From the NCBI GenBank assembly GCA_020152595.1, contig JAIGNY010002236.1, forward strand, positions 1,007,501-1,071,500: 64,000 nucleotides of DNA, in the 5' to 3' direction. This document shows, one piece after another, positions 23,137 to 36,165 of this stretch (the stretch's first letter is position 1; every line of letters begins with the position of its first letter). A model generated the notes under the pieces. The model was not told the DNA's origin. It saw nothing but the letters and a program-made list of their open reading frames with translations, and made no database searches. This stretch comes from Chiridota heheva. Lineage: Eukaryota > Echinodermata > Holothuroidea > Apodida > Chiridotidae. A program made the position numbers and the translations under genes.

Positions 23137-25930
23137 ATCAAACACTATAAGGCATCAAACACTATAAGGCATCAAACACTATAAGGCATCAAACACTATA
23201 AGCCATCAAACACTATCAGCCATCAAACACTGTAAGCCATCAAACACTATAAGCCATCAAACACTATCAGCCATCAAACACTGTAAGCCATCAAACACTA
23301 TAAGGCATCAAACACTATCAGCCATCAAACACTATCAGCCATCAAACACTGTAAGCCATCAAACACTATAAGCCATCAAACACTATCAGCCATCAAACAC
23401 TGTAAGCCATCAAACACTATAAGGCATCAAACACTATAAGGCATCAAACACTATCAGGCATCAAACACTATCAGCCATCAAACACTATAAGGGATCAAAC
23501 ACTATCAGCCATCAAACACTATCAGCCATCAAACACTATAAGCCATCAAACACTATAAGGCATCAAACACTATCAGGCATCAAACACTATCAGGCATCAA
23601 ACACTATTAGGCATCAAACACTATAAGGCATCAAACACTATAAGCCATCAAACACTGTAAGCCATCAAACACTATAAGCCATCAAACACTTTAAGCCATC
23701 AAACACTATAAGCCATCAAACACTATCAGCCATCAAACACTATAGGCCATCAAACACTATAAGCCATCAAACACTATCAGGCATCAAACACTATCAGCCA
23801 TCAAACACTATAAGCCATCAAACACTATAAGCCATCAAACACTATAAGGCATCAAACACTATAAGCCATCAAACACTATAAGCCATCAAACACTATAAGC
23901 CATCAAACACTATAAGCCATCAAACACTATAAGGCATCAAACACTATAAGGCATCAAACACTATAAGGCATCAAACACTATCAGCCATCAAACACTATCA
24001 GCCATCAAACACTATAAGGCATCAAACACTATCAGCCATCAAACACTATCAGCCATCAAACACTATCAGCCATCAAACACTATCAGGCATCAAACACTAT
24101 CAGCCATCAAACACTATCAGGCATCAAACACTATCAGCCATCAAACACTATCAGCCATCAAACACTATAAGCCATGAAACACTATAAGGCATCAAACACT
24201 ATAAGCCATTAAACACTATAAGCCATCAAACACTATAAGGCATCAAACACTATAAGCCATCAAACACTATCAGCCATCAAACACTATCAGCCATCAAACA
24301 CTATAAGCCATCAAACACTATAAGGCATCAAACACTATCAGGCATCAAACACTATCAGGCATCAAACACTATAAGGCATCAAACACTATAAGGGATCAAA
24401 CACTATCAGCCATCAAACACTATAAGCCATCAAACACTATCAGCCATCAAACACTATAAGGCATCAAACACTATAAGGCATCACACACTATAAGCCATCA
24501 AACACTATCAGCCATCAAACACTGTAAGCCATCAAACACTATAAGCCATCAAACACTATAAGCCATCAAACACTATCAGGCATCAAACACTATCAGGCAT
24601 CAAACACTATCAGGCATCAAACACTATAAGGCATCAAACACTATAAGCCATCAAACACTGTAAGCCATCAAACACTATAAGCCATCAAACACTTTAAGCC
24701 ATCAAACACTATCAGCCATCAAACACTATCAGCCATCAAACACTATAGGCCATCAAACACTATAAGCCATCAAACACTATCAGCCATCAAACACTATAAG
24801 TCATCAAACACTATAAGGCATCAAACACTATAAGGCATCAAACACTATCAGCCATCAAACACTATAAGCCATCAAACACTATAAGCCATCAAACACTATA
24901 AGGCATCAAACACTCTAAGCCATCAAACACTATAAGCCATCAAACACTATAAGCCATCAAACACTATAAGCCATCAAACACTATAAGGCATCAAACACTA
25001 TAAGGCATCAAACACTATAAGGCATCAAACACTATCAGCCATCAAACACTATCAGCCATCAAACACTATAAGGCATCAAACACTATCAGCCATCAAACAC
25101 TATCAGCCATCAAACACTATCAGCCATCAAACACTATCAGGCATCAAACACTATCAGCCATCAAACACTATCAGGCATCAAACACTATCAGCCATCAAAC
25201 ACTATCAGCCATCAAACACTATAAGCCATGAAACACTATAAGGCATCAAACACTATAAGCCATCAAACACTATAAGCCATCAAACACTATAAGGCATCAA
25301 ACACTATAAGCCATCAAACACTATCAGCCATCAAACACTATAAGCCATCAAACACTATAAGGCATCAAACACTATCAGGCATCAAACACTATCAGGCATC
25401 AAACACTATAAGGCATCAAACACTATAAGGGATCAAACACTATCAGCCATCAAACACTATAAGCCATCAAACACTATAAGCCATCAAACACTATAAGGCA
25501 TCAAACACCATAAGCCATCAAACACTATAAGCCATCACACTATAAGCCATCAAACACTATAAGGCATCAAACACTATCAGCCATCAAACACTATAAGCCA
25601 TTAAACACTGTAAGCCATCAAACACTATAAGCCATCAAACACTAAGGCATGAAACAATATCAGCCATCAAACACTATTAGCCATGAAACACCATAAGCCA
25701 TCAAACACTATAAGCCATCACACTATCAGCCATCAAAGACTATCAGGCATCAAACACTATCAGCCATCAAACACTATCAGGCATCAAACACTATAAGCCA
25801 TCAAACACTATAAGCCATCAATGACTATAAGCCATCAAATACTATAAGCCATCAAATACTATAAGCCATCAAACACTATAAGGCATCAAGGCATCAAACA
25901 CTATATGGCATCAAACACTAGAAGGCATCA
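23137..25930 (+). repeat. 17-bp satellite, about 164 copies, with ~1-kb higher-order structure
   Basis: Uninterrupted units of ATCAAACACTATAAGCC; main variants are AAGGC, CAGCC and CAGGC at the 3' end of the unit. Rare variants recur in register: ACTTTAAGCC at 23688 and 24691 (1,003 bp = 59 units), GCCATGAAAC at 24171 and 25225 (1,054 bp = 62 units), and AGGGATC at 23491, 24392 and 25429 (53 and 61 units). This shows duplication of blocks of roughly 60 monomers. Confidence 0.95.
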
Positions 25931-26101
25931 ATTTACCGTTATACTAGTTTTTTTCCATGTCAGCCATTTTTTTTTTTTTGATTTTAAAGTGCATGAATAT
26001 TACGTCGGTGCTTAATTAAAGTAACTTTTAATCATCATAAAATATCTTGAGTCATCGCAAACAAAGTCATGGTTACATAATTACTTTCTTTTCGGTCACA
26101 G

Positions 26102-26344
26102 ATGGTGAAGATCCCGTGTTCGATTTTTGCCCATCGGACTTTACGCAATCCACGGATCCCAACCAACCAACAGCGTTCCTTGCCTGGCAGCTTCCAAATG
26201 CAACAGATAATGTGGCTGTTGTGGATTTATCCAGTAACTTTCAGCCATCTTCCAATTACTTCATTGGTGAGAGGCAAGTTATCTACACTGCAACTGATGC
26301 TGAAGGCAATATGGCTATGTGCTCCTTTAATGTAACCGTTACAG
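26102..26344 (+). CDS. HYR domain exon 7 (HYR8)
   Basis: 81 codons, phase 1-1; acceptor GTCACAG, donor GTGAGT. Motifs are DGEDPVFDFCPSDFTQ, AFLAWQLPNATDNVAV, FIGERQVIYTATDAEGN and AMCSFNVTVTG. Intact, with both cysteines. It begins about 170 nt after the end of the 17-bp satellite. Confidence 0.92.
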
Positions 26345-27103
26345 GTGAGTATATATTCCACACAGTGTTCACATTAAGTTGCACGAATGCAGGATTCCTA
26401 AACATCAAATTTTCACTTAAAAATAATTGAAGGGGGGAAGCAAAAGAAAATATCTCTCCCAAAAAAAAAAAAAAGGGGTGGGAATTTTTCCAAATTTTGA
26501 ACTCTTAGTGTGACACTGATTCCGCATGTAATCCGTGATACTGTAGCATGCCTAATGCATTTGTTGAAGAAAACAACTAGTTTTTTAGTGAAAATAAACC
26601 CAATTTAGTTCGTGTAAAAGTGGTCACCTTTAAGAGGCCAAGATTTCTACTTTTCACGTAGGACTTTGTGTAGGACATTTTGGTGGAAATTTTTTTTAGA
26701 AAAGATATTTTTTTGAATAGTGTCAAAACAATAGCTTTGAAAGAAATCACAGGCAAAATATCCTAAAATCTGCGGACATTATTGTCGGCTTAATTATATG
26801 TGACCATGGGTGACCAATTACATGTGACCATGGATAACATGTGACCATTGAGTGATGTGCCAATGTCCAAAACAACAATTGTCAGAAATGGAATATGTGG
26901 AGTGGTTGATGGGATACATTTTTCACACCTGTCCACATATTAAACCTTCGTTTCCCAATCGGTTGTGACTTGACCGATTTGACATGCACTTTTCAAAAAA
27001 TTATTTTGCTTCGTCAAATAGGCCCATAACAGTGATTCTGGTATCATTTTGAAAGAGCTCGAGCTTCATGGGGGTTATTTTGAAATAAAAAAAGATGGGT
27101 TGA

Positions 27104-27134
<31 letters not shown>

Positions 27135-27475
27135 ACACCATTTAGCAAAAAAAAAAATTTTCACACACTTTCAGACCTTGCTTTTGTCTCTGAAAACCTG
27201 TTAGGAATTTACACGGACATTAATGCATCCAATTCCAATCAAATGTTGACTGCCTCTATCATCAATAACTTTTTTTAGCAAAAGTTGTGAAAAATATCAT
27301 GATTTTTAGCCTTTTTGAGACCAAAATTTGGGAATAATTAATGTTTGCGATCGCTATGCAACTCACCTACACAAAATTTACCATAAGAAAGGCCAATTCA
27401 TTGAAATCTAAAAGAGCAATTATCCCCTCTACTCATGCCGATATTGAAGTATGAAAACAAATCCCCACAGTAGGA
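26345..27475. other. Intronic, no gene recognised
   Basis: Poly-A tracts near 26461 and 27110-27131; otherwise unremarkable AT-rich sequence. Confidence 0.5.
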
Positions 27476-27479
27476 CATA

Positions 27480-27552
27480 CGCAATATAGTCTAGCGGTAA
27501 CATGTGGGATTACTGTGTGAGTGCCCCGGGTTTGAATACCGCACCGCATGCA
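27480..27552 (+). repeat. tRNA-like sequence (tRNA relic or SINE head)
   Basis: TAGTCTAGCGG (27488-27498) fits the A-box pattern TRGYNNANNNG. GGTTTGAATACC, about 41 nt downstream, is a near B-box. The spacing is right for a tRNA-derived promoter, but paired acceptor stems are not convincing, so a functional tRNA is unlikely. Confidence 0.45.
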
Positions 27553-27689
27553 CGGCTTTGTTTTTCGCGAGTAATTACAGTGGTGATTATTACTTGTTTA
27601 ATTTCATTGTTTTTGCAGGTTTTGCTTTGAGAAAAAAATAATTCAGACTGGTATTATCAAAAATGATCATCCCCATCCTCCCCCTCGTC

Positions 27690-30100
27690 ACACCCATTTC
27701 CAACCAACTGGAGATTTCAACACGCAGACTGGGGCCTCTATTCCACTCATGTATCCATCACCAATGACATCCTTCTCTCCAATGATACCATCTCTCTCTT
27801 CACTTCCCAAATCTTGGAAGTCGCCAGTTCCACTATCCCCACTTCCACCTTCACCCCACAGAACTTCACACCCTGTTTCACCACTGACTGCAAAAAAGCT
27901 ATCTCCCTCAAGAACAAAGCCCTCCGTCTCTTCAAAACCCACCCCTCACCCCAAAACCTCAGAGCCAAGGCCAGGAAGACCATCAAACTTAGCAGAAAGC
28001 TCCCCTGGGAAACATATGTCTCGTCCTTGGATCTCCAGCCCACCATCCCCCGCCCCACCATCCCCACTTCCACTATCCCCTCTAAGGTCTGGAACATGAT
28101 CCAAAACTTCAAATGGAAAGGCTCCTCCAACAATATCTCTCATCTCATCCATCCACCCACATCCCCGCTACTATCCCGCCCCACCATCCCCGCTTCCACT
28201 ATTCCACTATCCCCGCTTCCACTATCCCCACTTCTACTATCCCCCGCTTCCACCATCCCCTTCCACCATCCCGCTCCACTATCCCCACTTCCACCATCCC
28301 CACTTCCACTATCCCCCGCTCCACTATCCCCACTTCCACCATCCCCTTCTCCATCCCTATCCCCGCTCCACTATCCCCACTTCCACCTATCCCCGCTTCT
28401 ACCATCCCCCCGCTTCCACCATCCCCGCTTCCACTATCCCCGCTTCCACTATCCCCACTTCCACTATCCCCACTTCTACTATCCCCGCTTCCACCATCCC
28501 CGCTTCCACTATCCCCGCTTCCACTATCCCCACTTCCACTATCCACATCATCCCCGCCTCCACTATCCCCACTCCACCATCCCCACTCCCCACTTTCACT
28601 ATCCCCGCCTCCACATCCCCTATCCCGCTTTAATTTCCACTCCACTATCCCACTCCACTATCCCACTTCACCATATCCCCACTCCACCATCCACTATCCC
28701 CGCGTCCACCATCCCCGCCTCCACTATCGTTCCCTATCCCTCCACGCCCACTCCACTATCCCCGCTTCCACTATCCCACTCCACTATCCCCGCTTCCACT
28801 ATCCCCGCTTCCACCATCCCCGCTTCCACTATCCCCGCTTCCACTATCCCCACTTCCACTATCCCCATCCCCACTTTCACTATCCCCACTTCCTATCCAC
28901 TATCCCCATCCACTATCCCCACTTCCATCTACCATCCCCACCATCCCACTCCACTTCCTATCCCCCGCCTCCACTCATCCCCAATTTCCACTATCCCCAC
29001 TTCCACTATCCCCACTTTCACTATCCCCACTTCTACTATCCCCACTTCCACTATCCCCACTTCCACTATCCCCACTTCCACTATCCCCACTTACCACCCA
29101 ATTATCCCCACTTCACTCATCCCCCACTTTCTACTATCCCCACTTCTACTATCCCCACTTTCTACTATCCCCACTCCATTATCCCCACTTCACTATCCCC
29201 ACTTCTACTATCCCCACTTCCACTATCCCCACTTTCACTATCCCCACTTCTACTATCCCCACTTCTACTATCCCCACTTCTACTATCCCCACTTCCACTA
29301 TCCCCACTTTCACTATCCCCACTTATCCCCACTTCCACTATCCCCACTTCCACTATCCCCACTTCCACTATCCCCACTTTCACTATCCCCACTTCTACTA
29401 TCCCCACTTCTACTATCCCCACCATCCCCACTTCTCAATTATCCCCACTATCCCCACTCCACTATCCCCCACACTATTCCCACCATCCCCACTCCACTAT
29501 CCCCGCTTCCACTATCCCCACTTCCACTATCCCCACTTCCACTATCCCCACTTCCACTATCCTACTATCCCCACATTCCATCCCATCACTATCCCCGCTT
29601 CCACTATCCCCACTTCCACCATCCCCGCTTCCACTATCCCCACTTCCACTATCCCCACTTCCACTATCCCCACTTCCACTATCCCCACTTCCACTATCCC
29701 CACTCCACCATCCCCCACTATCCTACTATCCCCACTTCTACTATCCCCACCATCCACCTATCCCCCCTACTATCCCCACTCTACTATCCCCAATTTCTAA
29801 CAACACTAAAATCCCGACCTCAAAGACATCACTGACTGTCTAGCCTCCACTTTCTCCATTACCTCCTTCAATGCTAATGTTTCTCACTCCTTCCGCAACC
29901 AGAAAATCGAGGCTGAAAAGATCCTTCTTAAATTCCAGTCTAACAATCAGGAAAACCATCTGCTCTCCCTCCTTTACCAACCTCTTCAATCTCAACAAAC
30001 GCATATCCCCCCTCACCCCACCTTTTGGGATCCGGATGCACTCCCACTTTCCCAAAGCCAACATCAACATTTTCTTGATTGTCAGACACACCGCCATCCC
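27690..30100 (+). mobile_element. LINE fragment interrupted by an internal 15-bp minisatellite
   Basis: The 5' part (27814-28160) encodes text typical of the region before the reverse transcriptase in I/Jockey-like LINEs: DCKKAISLKNKALRLFK, RAKARKTIKLSRKLPWE, YVSSLDL and SKVWNMIQNFKWKGSS. After a 1.6-kb minisatellite it resumes near 29830 with ITDCLASTFS, SHSFRNQKIEAEK and FQSNNQENHLLS-type residues. A GDFN triplet near 27714 may be an endonuclease remnant. It ends before the palm motifs. Sense to the HYR gene; non-functional. Confidence 0.75.
28160..29795 (+). repeat. 15-bp minisatellite inside the LINE (CCACTATCCCCACTT)n
   Basis: About 1.6 kb of CCACTATCCCCACTT and CCGCTT variants, with many small indels. 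Because 15 is divisible by three and the unit lacks stops, long open frames (repeated Pro-Thr-Ser-Thr-Ile) arise by chance. A short stretch of the same unit sits at 28035-28080 between conserved LINE residues, marking a likely seed. Confidence 0.9.
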
Positions 30101-30984
30101 ACCTTATCTTATTACATATTTGGTTATTTTTGTGGTTGGAGACTCAAAATTACAGTCAAACCAGCAAGATAAGTTACAATTTCACAATGTTACATTGTAG
30201 TATAGTAAATAATCAGTGACTATTTCATAACAATTAAAAGCATTTGTTTACTCTCCGTTGAATGGATGAAATGAAATGGTTTATTAGGGGAGAGCGTTGT
30301 TTCATTTTGAAGGTTGTAACGTCATGATGAAAATCTGTTGCAATAGATTTTCAGTCCCAAATCCTGAAAGCCTACAAAGTTGAACAAAAACATCACTTAA
30401 AATCACTCATCCATAAACAAACAAAACCTTCACTGTAAAATACCATCCTATTTGTAAATTATCACTTCAAGCCAGACACATTGACCACAGGCTAATACTT
30501 TTGTCTTTGTGTTGAGTGTGAAAGTCAGTGCAGCTGCAGTGAATTCTGTTTACTATCAATGTCAGATTATGACCATGAAAAGTGAGGTGAAGTGTGTGGA
30601 ATTCAATGGTAAAGTTGCTAATTGCTTGTGCTGGATTGTGGTTCCTGTTGTGAGCAATATAGACCCCGACAGATTTTAGATTTTGTCGGGGCTTAAGATA
30701 CAAAATGAATTGCGAGGTTTAGACTTGATGTAGGAAAATATAGTTAAAGGGGCAAAGTTAACCAGAAGATTTGATGAAGCTGTATGATCTGAATTAAAGG
30801 AAAAGTGTATGATTTTTTAACGCAGAACATTGCGTCATGTGTCCTTTTCCATTTATGGTAGAGTCATTTGTAATCTGCGATCCATGATCTGTGTTTTCCA
30901 TCTGTTTGTACAGATGCTTAACCTGATGTGACAAAACACTAATAAAACACATTAATCATAAAATGAACCTGTTTATACCCTAAT
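30101..30984. other. Intronic, no gene recognised
   Basis: No domain, splice-bounded frame or clear repeat seen. Confidence 0.5.
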
Positions 30985-31250
30985 GTGATTTCTTCAGCAC
31001 TTCGACCAATCAAGTGCTGGGGGAATATTTCCTATGTTTCTCAGCCAATCAGGTGCAGTTTTGAGAAAGAATTGTAAGTAGCAATACGTATTACTCTTAT
31101 GTATAAGACTTGTATGATATGTGCGCTTGAAAACATTTTTTCATCAGGTAGTCTCATATCATGCATGAATTATGCAGATGGCCAAGATTTCCCCAGTACT
31201 TGATTGGTCAATGAGATTCCCTCAGTATATGATTGGTTTATTATGCACAC
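30985..31250 (+). repeat. CCAAT-rich interspersed repeat, copy 1
   Basis: Contains GACCAATCAAGTGCTGGGGG, AGCCAATCAGGTGCAG and, further on, GATTGGTCAATGAGATTCC and GATTGGTTTATT. The reverse-complement counterpart is at 44590-44890. Confidence 0.75.
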
Positions 31251-31364
31251 ATGAATGTTGGCATGTGATATTATTTAAATTATGATTTCCAGAAATTGCC
31301 AAATTGGGATATGAAAAGGCCTATAGAATAGTAAATTGATTAAGAAATATATTTCTTTCTACAG

Positions 31365-31607
31365 ATGACGAAGCTCCAGTATTTACATTCTGTCCAATGG
31401 ACATCTTAAATGGCACACTGCCAAGTTTCACCGAGGGGTATGCCACATGGAACGAACCTGAATTCACCGACAATTCGGGAGCTTCAATGAGCCTTGTGTC
31501 CAACTACGAGCCCGGAAATTTCCCCTTTGGCACCACCAATGTGGTTTATACCGCGACAGACACTGCAGGAAATGCTGCCAACTGCACATTTGCAGTCACA
31601 ATACGTG
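31365..31607 (+). CDS. HYR domain exon 8 (HYR9)
   Basis: 81 codons, phase 1-1; acceptor TCTACAG, donor GTGAGG. Motifs are DDEAPVFTFCPMDI, YATWNEPEFTDNSGA, FPFGTTNVVYTATDTAGN and ANCTFAVTIRG. One of the most canonical copies. The next intron is short (831 nt) and carries no satellite. Confidence 0.93.
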
Positions 31608-32438
31608 GTGAGGTTTAGCAGCTAAGTCACGATAATAACTGGATTGAGAGTGTGGTGGGGTGATACAAGAGACTCTAAACCTAGGATACGTTTTGACACG
31701 GCCATTCTTCTTCTTTAATTAATAAAAGTTGCAAAATGTTTGATTCATTGACAATAATTGGGTGGCTTTTTCAATGTCAAGAGTTCAAACTTTGATTACA
31801 GGAGAATTCATGTAACAATGCCATTTTTATTCATTAACGTGAAGAAAGGGATGGTTGGGTTCTGCAATTGAATATGATTTCAGGAAGAAAAGATGTAAAA
31901 TAGATTAAAAGAACAATGTTAAATTTTGTATGTATAAATTGAATTAGTGGTCTTTGTTATTTTCATGAGTGAAAAAAATGAAGATAAAAGTGATAATATA
32001 CTTGGGCTAAAAACATTCCCAGAAATAGTTTATGAAATGAATTTTATCATTCGCTTATCACTTAACAGGGAACACCAAAGACATGATGGTTTTACACACT
32101 ATCACAAGATTAAGCATCATAACAGTGGTTCATTTCCCAGCAGTCCTCATTTTCATTTTTACTATTTCTGTGGTTATATCCTGCTTTCATATGTGGCTTG
32201 TTTGTCTCCCGTGATCTATTTCTATGGTATGAGGATTGTTGGCCTACTGAAAAATAAGAAATAAAGTGAAATCTATGATCTTATCACACTATAAGTCCCA
32301 GGAAAAACAAAACACATGTTGGCTTCATGCACTATCACAGTGGCCAGTGGATTCTCAGGCGTCTCCCTTGATCGTTTTTTATTGTAATAACGTACTTTCA
32401 TCTGAAGGTTGATGACCTTTCTCTCTCTTCTGTTGTAG
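31608..32438. other. Intron between HYR9 and HYR10, no feature
   Basis: 831 nt of ordinary AT-rich sequence; no repeat or gene recognised. Confidence 0.6.
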
Positions 32439-32686
32439 ACCTTGAAGATCCAGTTTTCACATTTTGTCCTTCAAATGTCACCCTGTATGTAAACGGAAGC
32501 TCACCAGTGGCGCTCGCCGAATGGGATTTCCCCAATGCAACCGATAACAGTGGAAACGTAACCATTCTCCCATTGACTCATATGATGACAAACGTCGCTG
32601 CTCCAGTTGGAACAACTGTAGTACAGTACGAAGCCTCAGATGCGGAAACAACACAGCTTTGTGTGAATTTTACATTGTCGTATTTG
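32439..32686 (+). CDS. HYR domain exon 9 (HYR10), apparent -1 frameshift
   Basis: Splice sites are good (acceptor TTGTAG, donor GTAAGT), but the exon is 248 nt, which is not a multiple of three. The frame reads DLEDPVFTFCPSNVT, ALAEWDFPNATDNSGN and APVGTTVVQYEASDA. After the GAT codon ending at 32641 the HYR consensus continues one frame over as GNNTALCEFYIVVFG up to the donor at 32687. One base is missing around 32642-32645, most simply a G lost from a GGG run. With it the exon is 83 codons and the second cysteine is restored. Either a sequencing error or a real lesion. Confidence 0.85.
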
Positions 32687-33014
32687 GTAAGTAATTTGTT
32701 TTTCAACTTTATTGTCCCCTTTACTCTTATCTGAGCATTTTATAAAGCATATAGAACAATAACAGGTAATATTAAAACAAAGACTAGAAGAGCAGAAGAG
32801 TAGAAAAAAACTCTTCACCTTACATAGACGGGTTCTACAAACAAAAGAATTTGAAACCAAATGGCAATCCATTGAGTTGCTGACCTTATCCCCTCTGCCA
32901 CATATAATTTGTTAAATGATCAAATGTTTTTCCAGAAAACTTGACATAAAATTGATCATTTCATATCATAGTCCCATTATGTGCAAGACACAACACTAAG
33001 TCACCTTCCACCAA

Positions 33015-33636
33015 CCCACTAAGTAACATTACCCACCAAGTAACATTACCCACCAAGTAACATTACCCACCAAGTAACATTACCCACCAAGTAACATTAC
33101 CCACCAAGTAACATCACCCACCAAGTAACATTACCCATCAAGTAACATTACCCACCAAGGAGCATTACCCACCAAGTAACATTATCCACCAAGTAACATT
33201 ACCAACCTAGTAACATTATCCACCAAGTAACATTACCCACCAAGTAGCATTACCCACCAAGTAGCATTACCAACCTAGTAACATTATCCACCAAGTAGCA
33301 TTACCCACCAAGTGACATTACCCAACAAGTAACATTATCCACCAAGTAACATTACCCACCCAGTAACATTACCCACCAAGTAACATTATCCACCAAGTAA
33401 CATTACCCACCCAGTAACATTACCCACCAAGTAACATTACCCACCAAGTAACATTACCCACCAAGTAACATTATCCACCAAGTAACATTACCCACCAAGT
33501 AACATTACCCACCAAGTAACATTACCCACCAAGTAACATTACCCACCAAGTAACATTACCCACCAAGTAACATTACCCACCAAGTAGCATTACCAACCTC
33601 GTAACATTATCCACCAAGTAGCATTACCCACCAAGC
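33015..33636 (+). repeat. 17-bp satellite (AAGTAACATTACCCACC)n, left block
   Basis: About 36 contiguous 17-bp units with TATCCACC and AGTAGCATT variants. The array is split from the block at 35310 by an inserted segment. Confidence 0.95.
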
Positions 33637-35309
33637 AAGCGGCGAGCCAGAGGGGGCCTGAGGGCCTAGGCCCCCTCTTCGCAAAAAAAAAAAAAAAAAA
33701 ATGTTCATAGACCAGTAAATTGTAAGATATTCTGACTGGTGATGTAGAGTGAGGTGATTTTATACCTTCAGAGTGATTCATGTGCCAATTGTGGCAAGGA
33801 AATCTCAACACCACACATGTTGCAATATTTGTTAGGGTTGTAATTTTCTGTGACCCGTCACTAAGTATAGTTTTGTCGGGGTACTTGTATCATTCAATAA
33901 CAATACTGAACTAGGCCTATACTCCTCATTTTCTTCAATATATTATTGTAGCGATTAATATATTTACTAAATGAGAAACAAGCTCCAGAAAAAAATGTAT
34001 TGTGCAAAAGAGGACAGAAATGATAACAAACTGATGCCATTCCAAGCCAAGTTAGTATATTTCAAACAAACGTTATTCTCTTTTAAAGTCACTACAACAA
34101 TAACTCTCAAGGAACAGCGCCTTTTGGAATTTTTTAGACTTTTCACCCCAGTGAGCATTAAGAATGACATCAGAGATAATTATGCAGGGTTCTCATTATT
34201 TTATATGGAAATTTCAGTCATACTTTAACTGTTTGAACAACTTTAATGAAAACTTTGGAAAAACTTGATTTGTTATGAAAGAGGACAAACCTTTTTAAGT
34301 TCTTTCTTAAGTGAAGTCAGAAGGCCTACTTCAAAAATCTCAGGAGGACTTTCATTTCGAAAAAAAATTGTATGTTAGTTAGTAGTGTCATCGATTTGCC
34401 AGACAGTCAGTGTGAAAGTTTTTTTTTTTTTTAATCTTATGTCTATTTGTCCTCTTAGCAAAATCCGTGGTGTGACTCTCAGATATTTCTAAAATAAGAT
34501 GCTTTTATCATAGTGAGTATTAAAACAGTGTTTTAATCGTCAGATCGTAAATAAAGGAACAAAGACAAACAAAGAACATTTTGTAATTTGTTTTCAGTAT
34601 ATCAAATAGGTATTTATGCGAAACAGTTATGTTTATAACCATGAACATTGACGACTGTGGATGTATGTAACGTCACTCTTCATTGTTTTCATGCCCCAGG
34701 TTCCAAATATTAATATCATTGCCATGATTGCCTCTTACATCTATAATTATAAGACGCATCCTAGCGGCCTCATGATCCCCCGCACACAAGTTGCGGTATA
34801 TACTATAAAACAGGAATTAATTTTCTCTCTGAAAATGGGTCGATGGTCCAGGCCTACCCCCCGATAGAAAAAAAAATCCTGGGTAGGCGCCTGCATGCTG
34901 TGAGCGTAGTTACAGGAGAACCTTGGGGTAAATACCCCCAAACTTTCATGCACACTTTTTTGAAAGATGAAAAAATCACTTCCTTTGTTATTGAATTTTG
35001 TTTTTTATTTCTAAGGAAAATAAAAACAAGGGGACTTAAATCGATCATTTCGTCATTGAAGAGGGTAAAGAAACCTTCATCAGGGAAACTGCTAAAATTG
35101 AAGAAAATATTGTCACTTTCTCCCATTTTTTTTTTTTTTTTTTTGGGGCAGTTCCTGCAAGTCTAGCGGGCGTTTTCAAAAATTTCCTCCATATCACGTT
35201 ACCGCCAACCCATAGTGGTGCGTGCGTAGCGCCAGTTACAATAGGGCAAACTTCACGAAGGGCTGATGGTCTAGGCCCCCCCGTTAAAAAAATCCTGGCT
35301 ACGCGCCTG
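33637..35309. mobile_element. Insertion splitting the 17-bp satellite, probable non-autonomous element
   Basis: Left end GGCGAGCCAGAGGGGGCCT and right end (reverse complement) GCGCGTAGCCAGGATTTTTT then GGGGGGGCCTAGACC are imperfect inverted repeats. A third related stretch, with GGTAGGCGCC and CCAGGCCTACCCCCC, lies at 34838-34900, suggesting nested or composite copies. The interior has no recognisable protein. Confidence 0.65.
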
Positions 35310-36165
35310 CCACCAAGTAGCATTATCCACCAAGTAGCATTACCCACCAAGTAACATAACCCACCAAGTAGCATTACCCACCAAGTAACATTACCCACCA
35401 AGTAACATTACCCACCAAGTAACATTACCCACCAGGTAACATTACCCACCAAGTAGCAATACCCACCAAGTAACATTATCCACCAAGTAACATTACCCAC
35501 CAAGTACCATTACCCACCAAGTAGCATTACCCACCAAGTAGCATTACCAACCTCGTAACATTATCCACCAAGTAGCATTACCCACCAATTAGCATTACCC
35601 ACCTAGTAACATCACCCACCAAGTAACATTACCCAACAAGTAACATCACCCACCAAGTAACATTACCCAACAAGTAGCATTACCCACCAAGTAACATTAC
35701 CCACCAACTAGCATTACCCACCTAGTAACATCACCCACCAAGTAACATTACCCAACAAGTAGCATTACCCACCAAGTAACATTACCCACCAAGTAGCAAT
35801 ACCCACCAAGTAACATTATCCACCAAGTAACATTACCCACCAAGTAACATTACCCACCAAGTAACATTACCCACCAAGTAACATTACCCACCAAGTAGCA
35901 TTACCCACCAAGTAACATTACCCACCAAGTAACATTACCCACCAAGTAACAATACCCACCAAGTAACATTATCCACCAAGTAGCATTACCAACCTCGTAA
36001 CATTATCCACCAAGTAGCATTACCCACCAAGTAACATTACCCACCAAGTAGCATTACCCACCAAGTAGCTTTACCCACCAAGTAACATTACCCACCAAGT
36101 AACATTATCCACCAAGTAACATTACCCACATAGTAACATTACCCACCAAGTAATATTACCCATCA
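35310..36165 (+). repeat. 17-bp satellite (AAGTAACATTACCCACC)n, right block
   Basis: About 50 units continuing the block at 33015, in the same orientation. Confidence 0.95.

Noticed and set aside
23137..25930. CRISPR array
   Set aside because: Units are 17 bp and contiguous, with no spacers and no cas genes.
27814..29843. Very long open frames (up to 673 codons) rich in Pro, Ser, Thr, Ile
   Set aside because: They are by-products of a 15-bp minisatellite without stops, open in several frames on both strands, inside a broken LINE.
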